DNA of 64,000 nucleotides, taken from contig NZ_JADPIE010000002.1 in the NCBI RefSeq assembly GCF_015666175.1, forward strand, positions 186,001 through 250,000. The letters are read 5' to 3'. The notes under the pieces are model-generated. The model was not told the DNA's origin and did not search any database. It worked only from the letters and a program-made list of their open reading frames with translations. The position numbers and the translations under genes were made by a program. Every line of letters starts with the position of its first letter. Within the stretch, counting starts at the first letter, position 1. Source of the stretch: Halonatronomonas betaini (GTDB taxonomy: Bacteria > Bacillota > Halanaerobiia > Halanaerobiales > Halarsenatibacteraceae). Shown here one piece after another: positions 41,531-51,001 of this stretch.

Positions 41531-44212
41531 TTAATTTAAAACTACCTGTATTTGATTGTTGCTGTCATTATCCAGTTGTTCTATTATCTCTCTGGAAATA
41601 ACTGCATAGCCGTCTTTGATTTCATGAACTATTGGGCTATCATTTAATTTTACTTCTTTAATTTTATAATCTTTTGCTGTCAGTTTATCTTTATTGATAT
41701 AACAGATATTCAGGAATTTATCGGCAAAAATTGTTCCGATCTTTGCTCTGCCAGTCTCATCGAATTGTGAAGGGACTAGTTTAGGATCCAGGACTAGATC
41801 TCCGAGCTCACCTCTGACACCAAAGACTTCGGTAACCATGGTCAGTAGAAGCCAGCTGGCACTTCCAGTCAGATAATGGTACATTCCCTGGCCACGCTGG
41901 TTGATATATTCAGGGATTCCAGGATAGATCCTGCTGGTTTCAAAATCCTGACAGTGCTGATAGATAGAATCTATGACTTCATGACCGGCACTGGCAAAAC
42001 CCTGTTTATAAAGGGCATTGCTATACATTACTGCCATATGGCTAAACATGGCTCCGTTTTCTTTATGGCCATAGGCAAAGCCGAATAATCTGCCTAGATT
42101 GGTCTTGATCTCATTGAAATCTGTATTCAGGCGATAGCCACCTACTGATTCATCTTTTAAATAATGGTCGACTGAATTAATAATCTTTTCTATCTGCTGA
42201 TCTTCAGGAATACCGGCCATAATTGGAAAGACCTGTCCTGTTAATGTCATTCGTGTCCCCTCAGAATGATCGCCTTCAAGTCTCTGGCCATCATTATCAT
42301 AATAGCCGTTATACCAGTTGTGGCCGGCATTATTTTCAAGCCATTCGTTCTGATTGAGGTGTTCTCTGATCCAGTGACCCTTGGTTTCTAAATCACTGAT
42401 AAGATTATTGATTGAGACTTTAATTTTCTGGCCTGAAATTCCATCCTGGCAGCGGTTATGATATTCGCCTAGAAGCTGATTTTTGTATTCAGTTGAATCA
42501 TAATCTACATCGGCGTTAATTGTGTCCAGGAGGGTTAAAAGTTCTCTGGCCAGTTCTATATTATCTATTGCTTTTTTCTCTTTTAAGCTCTTAAAAAGAT
42601 CAGCAAGTTCCAGAAGGTTACTGCCATAAAGTGCTGTAAAGGCAACGCTTTCTCCTTTTTCTGGTGCCATATCCAGTCCGTCATTCCAGTCTCCATTCTT
42701 TAAGAGAAAGTTATTATTCTCGCCAACTCCAAAGAAATGGGTTAGATGCTGGACCAGAAAATGTTCTATAATACTGCCCTGATAAATATTATTCTCTTTA
42801 TCTAATAGATTGCTGCCGGCATCAAAATAGGTCTGGTCTCTTAACAGGAATTCCAGGTCTCCTGATTGATCTATATAGAGTTTAGTTGTGAGGAATGGCC
42901 AGGCTCCATGGTCCATCCAGACCCGCCTGATATTATTTCTATCTGCTTTAAATTCTCCTGGCTCAGAGCCTATGATTGTTGCATTGCTGCCATCTATTCT
43001 GACTCCAGAAAAATTATTATATAATAATTCTCTAACTGGTTCTGGCTCCATTAAAAGTAGTGCCAGGCAGTCCTGCCAGAGATCTCTCCAGCCTCTGCCA
43101 CCCCGGCCATAATCATGACTTGGCAGAAATGAGCAGCCGTAGATTCTCCTTAAGATAGGTTGTAAGGTGACCCATTTCATCCAGTTATTAAATTCACTGT
43201 CACCGGTCTGAACCTGAACTGTATCCAGTTTTTCTTTCCAGAACTCTTTGTTTTTATCTAAATAATAAACAAATGATTTCTGATTACAGTATTTATCAGC
43301 CAGTTCAGCAAAATTGCCTCCAGATTCATCTATTGCTATAACTATGATATATGAGACTTCTTCCCCTGGTTCCAGGGTGATATCGGCAAATCTAAGGGCA
43401 CCGATAGCCTCGTAACCATCTATAGACTCACCGGCCTTCAGGTAATTATCTTTGTTGTCTACTATTGTCTCAGGCCATTCTAGATTGCCGCCTTTACCGA
43501 TAAAATCTTCAACTATCGGGAAAAAGCCTTCAGGCTTTTCGCCTGAGCCTGTGGCTCCTACTACTCCATAGGAGACATTATTAACAGTATGGCCTCTTTC
43601 ATCAAAGGAAAGAGTCGGTTTAACCATCACTCCATGATCAATTGTCTCTATTCTATTTAGTAGAGAGGTGACATGGCGATGGTCCCTTAAATTATCTGCT
43701 GAACGGCCATAGATCGGCACTGCAGCTGTTGGCGTTAAGGTTGTTGATCTGCTGCCTGTATTGGTCAACTTTATTTCCATTAATTCTACTATATCTGTAT
43801 TGGTGGGAACAAAGTTTAGAACTTCTGATTTTAAATTTAAATTTGAATTTTCTCTGGTGATTTTATGCCAGAGAGGTCCAGCCTTTAGCTTAACTTCTTC
43901 AGAATTATCTTCAGTAAATTTCTGCGAAAATTGAACTGCTGAATTACCTGTTGCTGACCAGACTTCTCCCTGATCAGTTGATACCCAGAAATTCCTGGCT
44001 GATTTAGTATTATGTAAATCCTCCAGCGAAACAGGCCGCATGGCAAATGTGTTCTGGTCTGTTTTAATATCACCATGCATTCTAGGTGTAATTGCTGACA
44101 TCATACCGGCTTCATTGGCCAGAGGAAAGTATAAATAATTACTCTTATCCGGATGTTTTAATTCGAATTCTCCATTTTCTCCAGTGAACTTCCATTTATT
44201 TAACTGATTCAT
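41531..44212 (-). CDS. GH94 disaccharide phosphorylase (cellobiose/laminaribiose type)
   Basis: A ~893-residue cytoplasmic GH94 enzyme. The N-terminal beta-sandwich (GENGEFELKHPDKSNYLYFP) is followed by the helical linker and (alpha/alpha)6 barrel; NGDWNDGLDMAPEKGESV (about 505-520) holds the catalytic Asp, and NAGHNWYNGYYDNDGQRLEG and PEYINQRGQGMYHYLTGSASW are family segments. It splits a beta-linked glucose disaccharide with phosphate into glucose 1-phosphate and glucose. Next to GH16, GH30 and the GH161-type enzyme, laminaribiose is the most likely substrate. Three ATGs are possible; the one at 44212 is best spaced from the AGG upstream. Confidence 0.85.
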   Translation of the reverse strand: MNQLNKWKFTGENGEFELKHPDKSNYLYFPLANEAGMMSAITPRMHGDIKTDQNTFAMRPVSLEDLHNTKSARNFWVSTDQGEVWSATGNSAVQFSQKFTEDNSEEVKLKAGPLWHKITRENSNLNLKSEVLNFVPTNTDIVELMEIKLTNTGSRSTTLTPTAAVPIYGRSADNLRDHRHVTSLLNRIETIDHGVMVKPTLSFDERGHTVNNVSYGVVGATGSGEKPEGFFPIVEDFIGKGGNLEWPETIVDNKDNYLKAGESIDGYEAIGALRFADITLEPGEEVSYIIVIAIDESGGNFAELADKYCNQKSFVYYLDKNKEFWKEKLDTVQVQTGDSEFNNWMKWVTLQPILRRIYGCSFLPSHDYGRGGRGWRDLWQDCLALLLMEPEPVRELLYNNFSGVRIDGSNATIIGSEPGEFKADRNNIRRVWMDHGAWPFLTTKLYIDQSGDLEFLLRDQTYFDAGSNLLDKENNIYQGSIIEHFLVQHLTHFFGVGENNNFLLKNGDWNDGLDMAPEKGESVAFTALYGSNLLELADLFKSLKEKKAIDNIELARELLTLLDTINADVDYDSTEYKNQLLGEYHNRCQDGISGQKIKVSINNLISDLETKGHWIREHLNQNEWLENNAGHNWYNGYYDNDGQRLEGDHSEGTRMTLTGQVFPIMAGIPEDQQIEKIINSVDHYLKDESVGGYRLNTDFNEIKTNLGRLFGFAYGHKENGAMFSHMAVMYSNALYKQGFASAGHEVIDSIYQHCQDFETSRIYPGIPEYINQRGQGMYHYLTGSASWLLLTMVTEVFGVRGELGDLVLDPKLVPSQFDETGRAKIGTIFADKFLNICYINKDKLTAKDYKIKEVKLNDSPIVHEIKDGYAVISREIIEQLDNDSNNQIQVVLN

Positions 44213-44287
44213 CATATAACCTACTTTCATAAAAAGATAAACTGACTATATACTTTCTTTAATTAATATTTCTACCCTTTTCTTAAA

Positions 44288-45151
44288 TTAACCCTTGGTT
44301 GCACCTTCCATAACACCTTTAAGGATTGATTTGGAACCGATTATATATGCAATTAAAATTGGTGCTATTGCTATTATAACTCCAACCATAGCCGCACCAT
44401 GGTCGATACCGGCCTGATCTGCCAACCTTGTCAGAGCTACAGGTAGTGTCCACATATGTCTGCTCTGAAGGATTAGAAGTGGCTGCATTAAAACGTTCCA
44501 GGAGCCTAAAAATGTTAAGACTGATAGGGCTCCGATACCTGATTTGCTCATAGGTAGAATTATCTTAAGGAAAATCTCAAACTCTCCACAGCCATCAATC
44601 CTGGCAGCATCTATAACATCATAGGGAATTGAATTCATAAACTGCGTCATTAAAAAGATTCCAAAGGGATTGGCTATTCCTGGTATTATCATTGGATAGA
44701 AGGTGTCTATCCAGCCAAAGAAGTTCATCATTATAAACCAGGGTATGATTGATAATAGACCTGGAATCATCATTGTTGCTAACATTGAAAAGAATAATGT
44801 ATCTTTAAATTTAAAGTTATATTTAGAGAAACCATATCCACCTAAGGAACAGAAAAATACTGTTAAGATAGTTGCTGTAGTCGAAATAAAGATACTATTA
44901 AATAGGTTTCTCCAGATAGGTACATTGCTTATTAATATCTGGTAATTATCCATAAAAGACTGGCCTGGAGCCAGTGAAAAGATAGATGAAAATATCTCTG
45001 CCCTGGATCTGGTAGCTAATAAAAACATGTAAAGAAATGGAACAAAGGTTATTATAACTCCAGCGGCTAAAAAAGAATATAATAATACTTTTTTAATAAT
45101 ATTAATAGCCTTCCTCTGTGTATTTGATTCCAGTTTATTGCTGTAATTCAT
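44288..45151 (-). CDS. ABC sugar permease, MalG type
   Basis: A 287-residue inner-membrane subunit with six predicted helices and the EAA loop YDVIDAARIDGCGEFEIFLK (about 178-197) that contacts the ATPase. Typical for carbohydrate uptake type 1 (CUT1) importers. Its start overlaps the end of the preceding permease gene by 17 bp, so they are translated together. No ATPase gene is in the operon, which is usual when a shared MsmK-type ATPase is encoded elsewhere. Confidence 0.9.
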   Translation of the reverse strand: MNYSNKLESNTQRKAINIIKKVLLYSFLAAGVIITFVPFLYMFLLATRSRAEIFSSIFSLAPGQSFMDNYQILISNVPIWRNLFNSIFISTTATILTVFFCSLGGYGFSKYNFKFKDTLFFSMLATMMIPGLLSIIPWFIMMNFFGWIDTFYPMIIPGIANPFGIFLMTQFMNSIPYDVIDAARIDGCGEFEIFLKIILPMSKSGIGALSVLTFLGSWNVLMQPLLILQSRHMWTLPVALTRLADQAGIDHGAAMVGVIIAIAPILIAYIIGSKSILKGVMEGATKG

Positions 45152-46100
45152 TTAAGCCACCACCAGAGAATAATTTTTTATTTACTAAACTTAAGATTAT
45201 TATAAATACACACAGTACATATGCCATGGCACTACCTTCGCCAAACTGTCTCCAGTGGAAACCTGTCCTGAATAAGTACATTGCAGTAGTCATCCCTGCT
45301 CGCCCTGTACCGCCATCAGCTCCAACCAGTACAAATGGTTCTTCAAAGAGCTGTAAGTTTCCAATTATAGACATGGTAACACCAAAGAAAATAACTGGCT
45401 TCAATAATGGCAGTGTTATCTTTGTAAAGACCTGTCTGATACTGGCTCCATCTACTCTAGCTGCTTCATAGAGACTTTTAGGGATTGTCTGGAGTCCAGC
45501 AAAATAGATTAACATATTCCAGCCGGTAAACCTCCAGGTAAGTAATCCGGCAATTGAAAATCTAATCAATCTAGGTTCACCTAGCCACCTGGCCGGCAGA
45601 TCAAAATTGAATGTCTGAAAGAGAAATTCCACTGGTGGCAACTGATTGGCCCAGATTAAGAGTGCATTTAAAAGGCCTGAACGATGACCTAATAGAACAT
45701 CAAAGATTATTGCTATTGCAACTGCCGAAGTTATATAAGGCAGAAAATATGACGTTCTAAAGAAGTCTTTTAATTTTACATATGTTGAATTTAATATAAA
45801 AGCAAGTGTTAATGCAAAAACATGCTGTGGTATTGTTGTCAATGCAAAAATTATAAGTGTACTTTTAACTGAATCCCAGAACCAATCATCTGTTAAGATG
45901 TAAGCATAATTATCAAGACCTACAAAGCTCATCTGACCTATTCCATCCCAGGAATTAAAGCTTAAAAAGAAAGAATATAAAATTGGGAAGAGGCCAAATA
46001 TCAAAAATAAAATGAAAAATGGGGAGATAAAGACATAAGGGGCTACATTTTTACTTAATCTTAATTTATCGCCAATCCCTGAATTATTATTGGATTTCAT
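45135..46100 (-). CDS. ABC sugar permease, MalF type
   Basis: A ~321-residue membrane subunit of the CUT1 importer with six helices and the EAA loop PKSLYEAARVDGASIRQVFT (about 210-229). The frame opens further upstream, but AGGAGG before ATG 46100 (MKSNNNSGIGDKL) marks the start. It lies 88 nt after the binding-protein stop, beyond a hairpin. Together with the MalG-type partner it forms the channel for beta-glucan oligosaccharides. Confidence 0.9.
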   Translation of the reverse strand: MKSNNNSGIGDKLRLSKNVAPYVFISPFFILFLIFGLFPILYSFFLSFNSWDGIGQMSFVGLDNYAYILTDDWFWDSVKSTLIIFALTTIPQHVFALTLAFILNSTYVKLKDFFRTSYFLPYITSAVAIAIIFDVLLGHRSGLLNALLIWANQLPPVEFLFQTFNFDLPARWLGEPRLIRFSIAGLLTWRFTGWNMLIYFAGLQTIPKSLYEAARVDGASIRQVFTKITLPLLKPVIFFGVTMSIIGNLQLFEEPFVLVGADGGTGRAGMTTAMYLFRTGFHWRQFGEGSAMAYVLCVFIIILSLVNKKLFSGGGLNELQQ

Positions 46101-46144
46101 TTTTTTCCTCCTAGTAAAAAAATACAAAGAAAATTGTTATAATT

Positions 46145-46172
46145 AAGGGGCTGATAATATCAGCCCCTTTTT
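46145..46172. terminator. Attenuator hairpin after sugar-binding gene
   Basis: AAGGGGCTGATA / TATCAGCCCCTT, a 12-bp stem, between binding protein and permease. On the minus strand the T-tract is weak (CCCCTTAATTAT), which fits partial read-through and more binding protein than permease. Confidence 0.75.
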
Positions 46173-46187
46173 TATTTATTGATTGAT

Positions 46188-47447
46188 TTATCTCATTCTT
46201 CTTCTTAGTAACTGTTCTGCATCTTCTAAAGCCTGCATGATATCTTTATCGTTTTCCAGTACCTCTGTTAAAGCATCGCCAACGATATCTTCAGCAATAT
46301 TGTCATATCTATTTGTATTTACTTCAGGAATCTGCATTGCAGCATCTAACCAGAGTTCTCTAACATTCTGACCACCATAAAATTCTGATGGTTCTTCAAA
46401 GATTTCATGGTCAAATGCTTCTAGTAATGCTGGGAATATATTAGCTGCTTCGAACTGAGCAATCTGTGGCTCAACGTTAGTAGTTACATATTCAATGAAT
46501 TCCCATGCTTCTGCTTTATTTTCAGCATCTTCAGGAATAGCTAAGAATGAGCCACCCCAGTTGATATACATATCATCTGGCAGGTTGGAAACTCCCCATT
46601 TGCCAGCAGTTTCAGGAGCCATCCAGTTCTGGATATGGCCACCTAACCATGCACCAGAAGTATGAACTAAGGCAGTACCTTCCTGGAATGTTGTGAACCA
46701 TTCATTTGACCATTCACCAATCTGTCCATCTAGACCTCTATCTCTAACTTCTTTGGCCATTTCAAAAGCTCTAACAAATTTATCTGAAGTTATAATTGGC
46801 TCGCCTTCATCATCAAAGAACTGATGATCTCCAGATCTTCTTATCATTTCATAAACTGAAGCTGCATCAGCAAATAACCATTTGTCACCTTCAGCTGCAA
46901 ATTCTTCTCCAACCTCTATCCAGTCTTCCATGGTATTAAGATCTTCAATATCTACACCTAATTCATCCAGACGATCTCTACGATAGAACATTGTACCTGG
47001 GGAAATATCTAAAGGCATTGCAATCAGATTACCTGTATCGTCATTGGTTCCCTGGGCCCATTTGTAACCAATAATATCTTCTTCAAATCTACCTGCATTA
47101 TATGGCTCAGCAGTTAAATTTTCAAAGCCACCTCTGTTGACAAAGTCACCGACAAATGCAATTTCTACATTGGCTACATCTGGAACATTTGAGCCAGCAG
47201 CAATTCTAGTTAATAATGTTTGATGGTGATCATCAAAGTCAGCCACTTCTAATTCTACCCTAATATGCGGGTGCTTTTCATGGAAATCATCTAAGATTGC
47301 TTCAAAACCCGAATCCTGATCAGGGAATGCTGCAACTGTGATTGTAGTTACATCCTCAGCCATTAACTCTGTGCTACCACCTAATAATAATGAAGCTGCC
47401 ATTACAAATACCATAACTGTTAATAATAAACCTTTTTTAGAAAACAT
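46188..47447 (-). CDS. Sugar ABC transporter binding protein
   Basis: A 419-residue exported solute-binding protein of the CUT1 type, first gene of the glucan operon. The signal peptide spans about residues 1-31 (ending STELMAED); no Cys lies at the cleavage site, so it may stay attached by its signal helix. Typical segments are ITVAAFPDQDSGFEAILDDF, NWGGSFLAIPEDAENKAEAW and EFIEYVTTN; the ligand cleft holds several Trp. The mature protein is very acidic. Two operator-like sites (47524-47537 and 47601-47614) lie in the promoter region. Probable ligands are laminari-oligosaccharides, by context. Confidence 0.88.
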   Translation of the reverse strand: MFSKKGLLLTVMVFVMAASLLLGGSTELMAEDVTTITVAAFPDQDSGFEAILDDFHEKHPHIRVELEVADFDDHHQTLLTRIAAGSNVPDVANVEIAFVGDFVNRGGFENLTAEPYNAGRFEEDIIGYKWAQGTNDDTGNLIAMPLDISPGTMFYRRDRLDELGVDIEDLNTMEDWIEVGEEFAAEGDKWLFADAASVYEMIRRSGDHQFFDDEGEPIITSDKFVRAFEMAKEVRDRGLDGQIGEWSNEWFTTFQEGTALVHTSGAWLGGHIQNWMAPETAGKWGVSNLPDDMYINWGGSFLAIPEDAENKAEAWEFIEYVTTNVEPQIAQFEAANIFPALLEAFDHEIFEEPSEFYGGQNVRELWLDAAMQIPEVNTNRYDNIAEDIVGDALTEVLENDKDIMQALEDAEQLLRRRMR

Positions 47448-47523
47448 GATTGTCCCCCTTAGAATTTTTTGGTCATGATTTAAATTTTGTCTTATATTAC
47501 TTATAATTTCAAGATCTATTTTT

Positions 47524-47614
47524 CGGGAGTGGTACCGGAAACCTGAAAAAATATAATTCTGCTTATGTACTTATAAAATTGTAAGAATTATATAAAGTCT
47601 CGGGAGTGCTCCCA
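47524..47614. promoter_or_regulatory. Two LacI-type operators before the glucan operon
   Basis: CGGGAGTGGTACCG (47524-47537) and CGGGAGTGCTCCCA (47601-47614), imperfect 14-bp palindromes. The first is identical over 15 bases to a site upstream of the lacI-type gene. Their spacing (about 77 bp centre to centre) would allow looping. Confidence 0.75.
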
Positions 47615-47706
47615 AAATTATTAAAAAATATATTCCACCCCCAGGGAAAACTGATTAATTATCTGATATATCCTAATGCTTCAGGAATGGAATTATATTT
47701 ACAATT

Positions 47707-48735
47707 TTAAGCCTTAACCGGTCCTGTCGATTCACGTTCAATCAATTCTAATTCAAAGATTACATCTTCTCCGTAAACCTCTTCAGGTCTACCCTCTAAT
47801 TTATCAATCAACTTTTCCATACCTAGATAACCCATCTGATACCTGGGCTGTCTTAAGGTTGAAAGCGCTGGATCTATGATAGAGGCAAGTTCAATATCAT
47901 CAAAACCTAGAACTGAAATGTCCTCTGGCACTTTGAGCCCGGCTTTTTTTAAGGCTTTAAGGCCACCAACTGCCATCATGTCTGATGCATAAAAAATAGC
48001 AGTAATATCTGGGTGATTTTTTATAATATTTTCAGTAGCAGTAAAGGCATCTTCTCTATCAAAAAAACCTGGTTCTATAACCTGATAATCTATATTTGAG
48101 TCAGCTAGTGCTTTGCGATAACCTTTAACTCTATCTATTGAAGCGTCTGAAGCTGCTATATCATCACCTTTAACAAAGGCTATTTTTTTGTGGCCTAATC
48201 CTAATAAATATTTAGTTCCTTTATAGGCACCATCGATATTATCTACGTTAACTTTTGGTATATTTTCATTATCCATTTTTCTGTCGACAACTATTAAGGG
48301 CATTTCTTTATTGGCCAGGCTATTTAAGTAGTCATTTAAAAGCTCATCGCCACCACCACTTATCTTTAAAATACCATCAACCCTGCCCTCTTCAAAGATT
48401 CTAATACATTTAAGTTCTTCTTCAACAACCCAGTTACTGTTAGCAAGCATTATATTATAGTTTTCTTCCATGGCTTTATCTTCAGCGCCTTTAACAAACA
48501 TAGAGAAAAATGAATTGGTGATTTCTGAAACTACCAGACCAACTGTTTTAGTTCTCTGACTGGCAAGGCCTTTTGCTGAACTATTAGGTTTATAGTTTAA
48601 GTTTTTTATTACTTCCATAACTTTTTCCCGGGTAGTCTCGCTAACATCATCTTTATTATTTAAGACTCTGGAAACGGTACTTTTTGAGACTCCTGCATGT
48701 TCTGCTATTGTATAAATATCTACACTGTTTTTCAT
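47707..48735 (-). CDS. LacI-family regulator of the glucan operon
   Basis: A 342-residue repressor. The helix-turn-helix and hinge are YTIAEHAGVSKSTVSRVLNN and NYKPNSSAKGLASQRT (residues 7-58), followed by a periplasmic-binding-type sensor domain (62-335; VGLVVSEITNSFFSMFVKG, ISVLGFDDIELASIIDPALS). It lies directly upstream of the operon on the same strand. The same operator occurs before its own gene and before the binding-protein gene, so it most likely controls both and is relieved by a glucan-derived sugar. Confidence 0.9.
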   Translation of the reverse strand: MKNSVDIYTIAEHAGVSKSTVSRVLNNKDDVSETTREKVMEVIKNLNYKPNSSAKGLASQRTKTVGLVVSEITNSFFSMFVKGAEDKAMEENYNIMLANSNWVVEEELKCIRIFEEGRVDGILKISGGGDELLNDYLNSLANKEMPLIVVDRKMDNENIPKVNVDNIDGAYKGTKYLLGLGHKKIAFVKGDDIAASDASIDRVKGYRKALADSNIDYQVIEPGFFDREDAFTATENIIKNHPDITAIFYASDMMAVGGLKALKKAGLKVPEDISVLGFDDIELASIIDPALSTLRQPRYQMGYLGMEKLIDKLEGRPEEVYGEDVIFELELIERESTGPVKA

Positions 48736-48775
48736 AATAGACCTCGCTTTTTTGTGACATAATTTTGAAAATCTT

Positions 48776-48801
48776 CGGGAGTGGTACCGGGACCGTTCCC
48801 A
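48776..48801. promoter_or_regulatory. Overlapping LacI-type operator pair before lacI gene
   Basis: CGGGAGTGGTACCG (48776-48789) runs into CGGGACCGTTCCCA (48788-48801). Together with the two sites before the binding-protein gene this defines a consensus near CGGGAnnGnTmCCr. Confidence 0.75.
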
Positions 48802-48882
48802 AAAGTTGATTTAATTATATTATATATAATCTTAATTGTCAAACTTTTTTCATTGAATTTTTGATTTATTTTTTAATTCTGA

Positions 48883-50091
48883 TTATAAATTAATCCTATT
48901 AAATGCTGGATCTTTGACCAGGCTCTTAAATACTTTAATAAACTGGTCTATCTCTTCTTTTTTTATAATTAAAGGCGGGGCAAATCTTAAAAGGTCTTCT
49001 CCGGCTGTAAGTACCAGGATTCCCTGCTTTCTTAAAGCTGTCATCAACTCTTTAGTTTTATCACCAGTTTTAACTGCCAGTAAGAGCCCCATACCCCGGA
49101 CAGGGCCGAGCCAGCTGACTTCTTCTGAAAGGTTTTCTAAAGATTCTTTTAAATACTGACCTGTTTCTCTGACTGAGCTGAGAAAATCAGGCTGGATTAT
49201 CTTGTTGACTGTGGCCAGGGCTGCGCTGCAGACCAGGGGATTGCCGCCATAGGTTGTGGCATGGTCTCCTGGCTGAAAACTTTTAGCTACTTTTTCTTTT
49301 GCCAATAAGGCGCTAATTGGCACTCCATTACCCAGGGCTTTGGCTGATGTAAAGATATCCGGCTCAACTCCATAAGCCTGATGGGCAAAGAAGTGACCTG
49401 TTCTACCGATTCCAGTCTGGACTTCATCAAAGATTAAAAGAATATTTTTTTCATCTGCTAATTTTCTAAGTCCAGTTAAATAATCCTGGCTGGCCGGTCT
49501 TACACCACCTTCTCCCTGAACTGGTTCAACCATAATCGCTGCTGTTTCAGGTGTTATAGCATCTTCTGCTGCCTTGAGATCATTAAAGGGGACAACTTTA
49601 AATCCAGTCGGTAATGGCTGGAAAGGCTTCTGGTATTTTGGCCTGTCTGTGGCGGCTAGAGTAGCCAGGGTCCGGCCATGGAATGAACGGTCAGCCACTA
49701 TAATTTCATGTTTTGGCTGATTCTGATTGTAAAAATAGCGCCTGGTCAACTTTAAGGCTGCCTCATTGGCTTCAGCTCCACTATTGGCAAAAAAGACTCT
49801 ATCAGCTGAACTATTTCCAACCAGGATTTTAGCAAGTTTGTTCTGACTCTCATAATGATAGAGGTTGGAGCCATGGATTAGCTTCTCAGCCTGGTCTTTA
49901 ATAGCTTTAGTTACATCTGGGTCATTATGGCCCAGTGAATTGACTGCTATGCCAGCTGCAAAATCCAGATAGCAGTTGCCTTCATTATCATAAAGATAAA
50001 CCCCATTACCTCTTTCAAGGACTAGTGGAATCCGATTGTAGAGGTTCATATGGTATTTATTTTCTAATCCTATAATTTCATTTGTTTGCAT
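48883..50091 (-). CDS. argD: Acetylornithine aminotransferase
   Basis: A ~402-residue PLP enzyme that makes N-acetylornithine from the semialdehyde using glutamate. The PLP-phosphate contacts NSGAEANEAALKL, the Asp in LIFDEVQTGIGRTG and the Schiff-base Lys in TSAKALGNGVPIS (about 249) are present; length is normal. The first in-frame ATG touches the ribosome site; the ATG at 50091 (MQTNEIIGLENK), 9 nt from AGGAG, is preferred. It is the last gene of argCJBD, 31 nt after argB. Confidence 0.93.
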   Translation of the reverse strand: MQTNEIIGLENKYHMNLYNRIPLVLERGNGVYLYDNEGNCYLDFAAGIAVNSLGHNDPDVTKAIKDQAEKLIHGSNLYHYESQNKLAKILVGNSSADRVFFANSGAEANEAALKLTRRYFYNQNQPKHEIIVADRSFHGRTLATLAATDRPKYQKPFQPLPTGFKVVPFNDLKAAEDAITPETAAIMVEPVQGEGGVRPASQDYLTGLRKLADEKNILLIFDEVQTGIGRTGHFFAHQAYGVEPDIFTSAKALGNGVPISALLAKEKVAKSFQPGDHATTYGGNPLVCSAALATVNKIIQPDFLSSVRETGQYLKESLENLSEEVSWLGPVRGMGLLLAVKTGDKTKELMTALRKQGILVLTAGEDLLRFAPPLIIKKEEIDQFIKVFKSLVKDPAFNRINL

Positions 50092-50122
50092 AGATATCAT
50101 CTCCTATAGATTAAGCCAGTTC

Positions 50123-50983
50123 TTAATTGATCATCGTTCCGATTCCATGGGCTGTAAAGATCTCTAGCAATAAAGCATGTTCCTGGCGGCCATCCAGGAT
50201 ATGAGTTCTATTTACCTGGTTCTGAAGTGCTGTCTTACAGGCTTTGACCTTTGGTAACATTCCGCCAGCAATTCTTCCAGAGGTTATCATCTCTTCAATC
50301 TCAGGCAACTTTAATCTGGAAATCCGGCTTTCTGGATCATTTTTATCTGCCAGAATTCCATCGGTATTGGTCAGAACTATTAATTTTTCTGCTTTTAAAG
50401 CTGCTGCTATCTCGCCGGCAACGAGATCTGAATTAATATTGTAGCTGTTGCCTGATTGGTCAACTCCAACTGGTGCGATAATTGGGAAATAGCCTGCTGT
50501 TAGCATTGTCTCAATTATTACCGGGTTGATTCTATCAACTTCGCCGACATAACCATAATCAAAATCTGTTCCATCAAAATATTTTCTAGCCACTATCAGG
50601 CTACCATCACTTCCGGATAAACCGACGGCCTTAGTTCCAGCCAGGCCAGCATAGTCGACTATTCTGGTATTGACCTGGCCGACCAGAGTCTCCCTGACAA
50701 CTGCCATTGTCTCCTGATCGGTAACCCTAAGACCTTTATGGAAGTAGCTTTCTAAACCAAGTCGATCAAGGCTTTCAGAGATTGCCGGTCCACCGCCATG
50801 GACCATTACCGGCTTAATACCGACATATTTTAATAGGGCTATATCTTTTAAAACTGAAGCCAGCATCTCGCCATTGACCATGGCATTGCCTCCATATTTA
50901 ATGACCATTATCTTTCCCTGGAATTTCTGGATATAGGGCAGGGCTTCAATTAAATTATCTGCTCTTTCGATTAAATCTTTCAT
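50123..50983 (-). CDS. argB: N-acetylglutamate kinase
   Basis: A ~286-residue amino-acid kinase that phosphorylates N-acetylglutamate, second step of arginine synthesis. IMVIKYGGNAM (phosphate loop Lys), VMVHGGGPAISESLDRLG, and GGMLPKVKACKTAL near the end are diagnostic. The upstream ATG (50998) is part of the ribosome site GAGGAG; the ATG at 50983 (MKDLIERADNL) is the likely start. Hexameric, arginine-inhibited forms have an extra N-terminal helix; the short N-terminus before IQKFQGK includes such a helix (LIERADNLIEALPYIQ), so feedback inhibition is possible. Confidence 0.94.
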   Translation of the reverse strand: MKDLIERADNLIEALPYIQKFQGKIMVIKYGGNAMVNGEMLASVLKDIALLKYVGIKPVMVHGGGPAISESLDRLGLESYFHKGLRVTDQETMAVVRETLVGQVNTRIVDYAGLAGTKAVGLSGSDGSLIVARKYFDGTDFDYGYVGEVDRINPVIIETMLTAGYFPIIAPVGVDQSGNSYNINSDLVAGEIAAALKAEKLIVLTNTDGILADKNDPESRISRLKLPEIEEMITSGRIAGGMLPKVKACKTALQNQVNRTHILDGRQEHALLLEIFTAHGIGTMIN

Positions 50984-51001
50984 CTGATCTCTCCTCATAA
51001 A

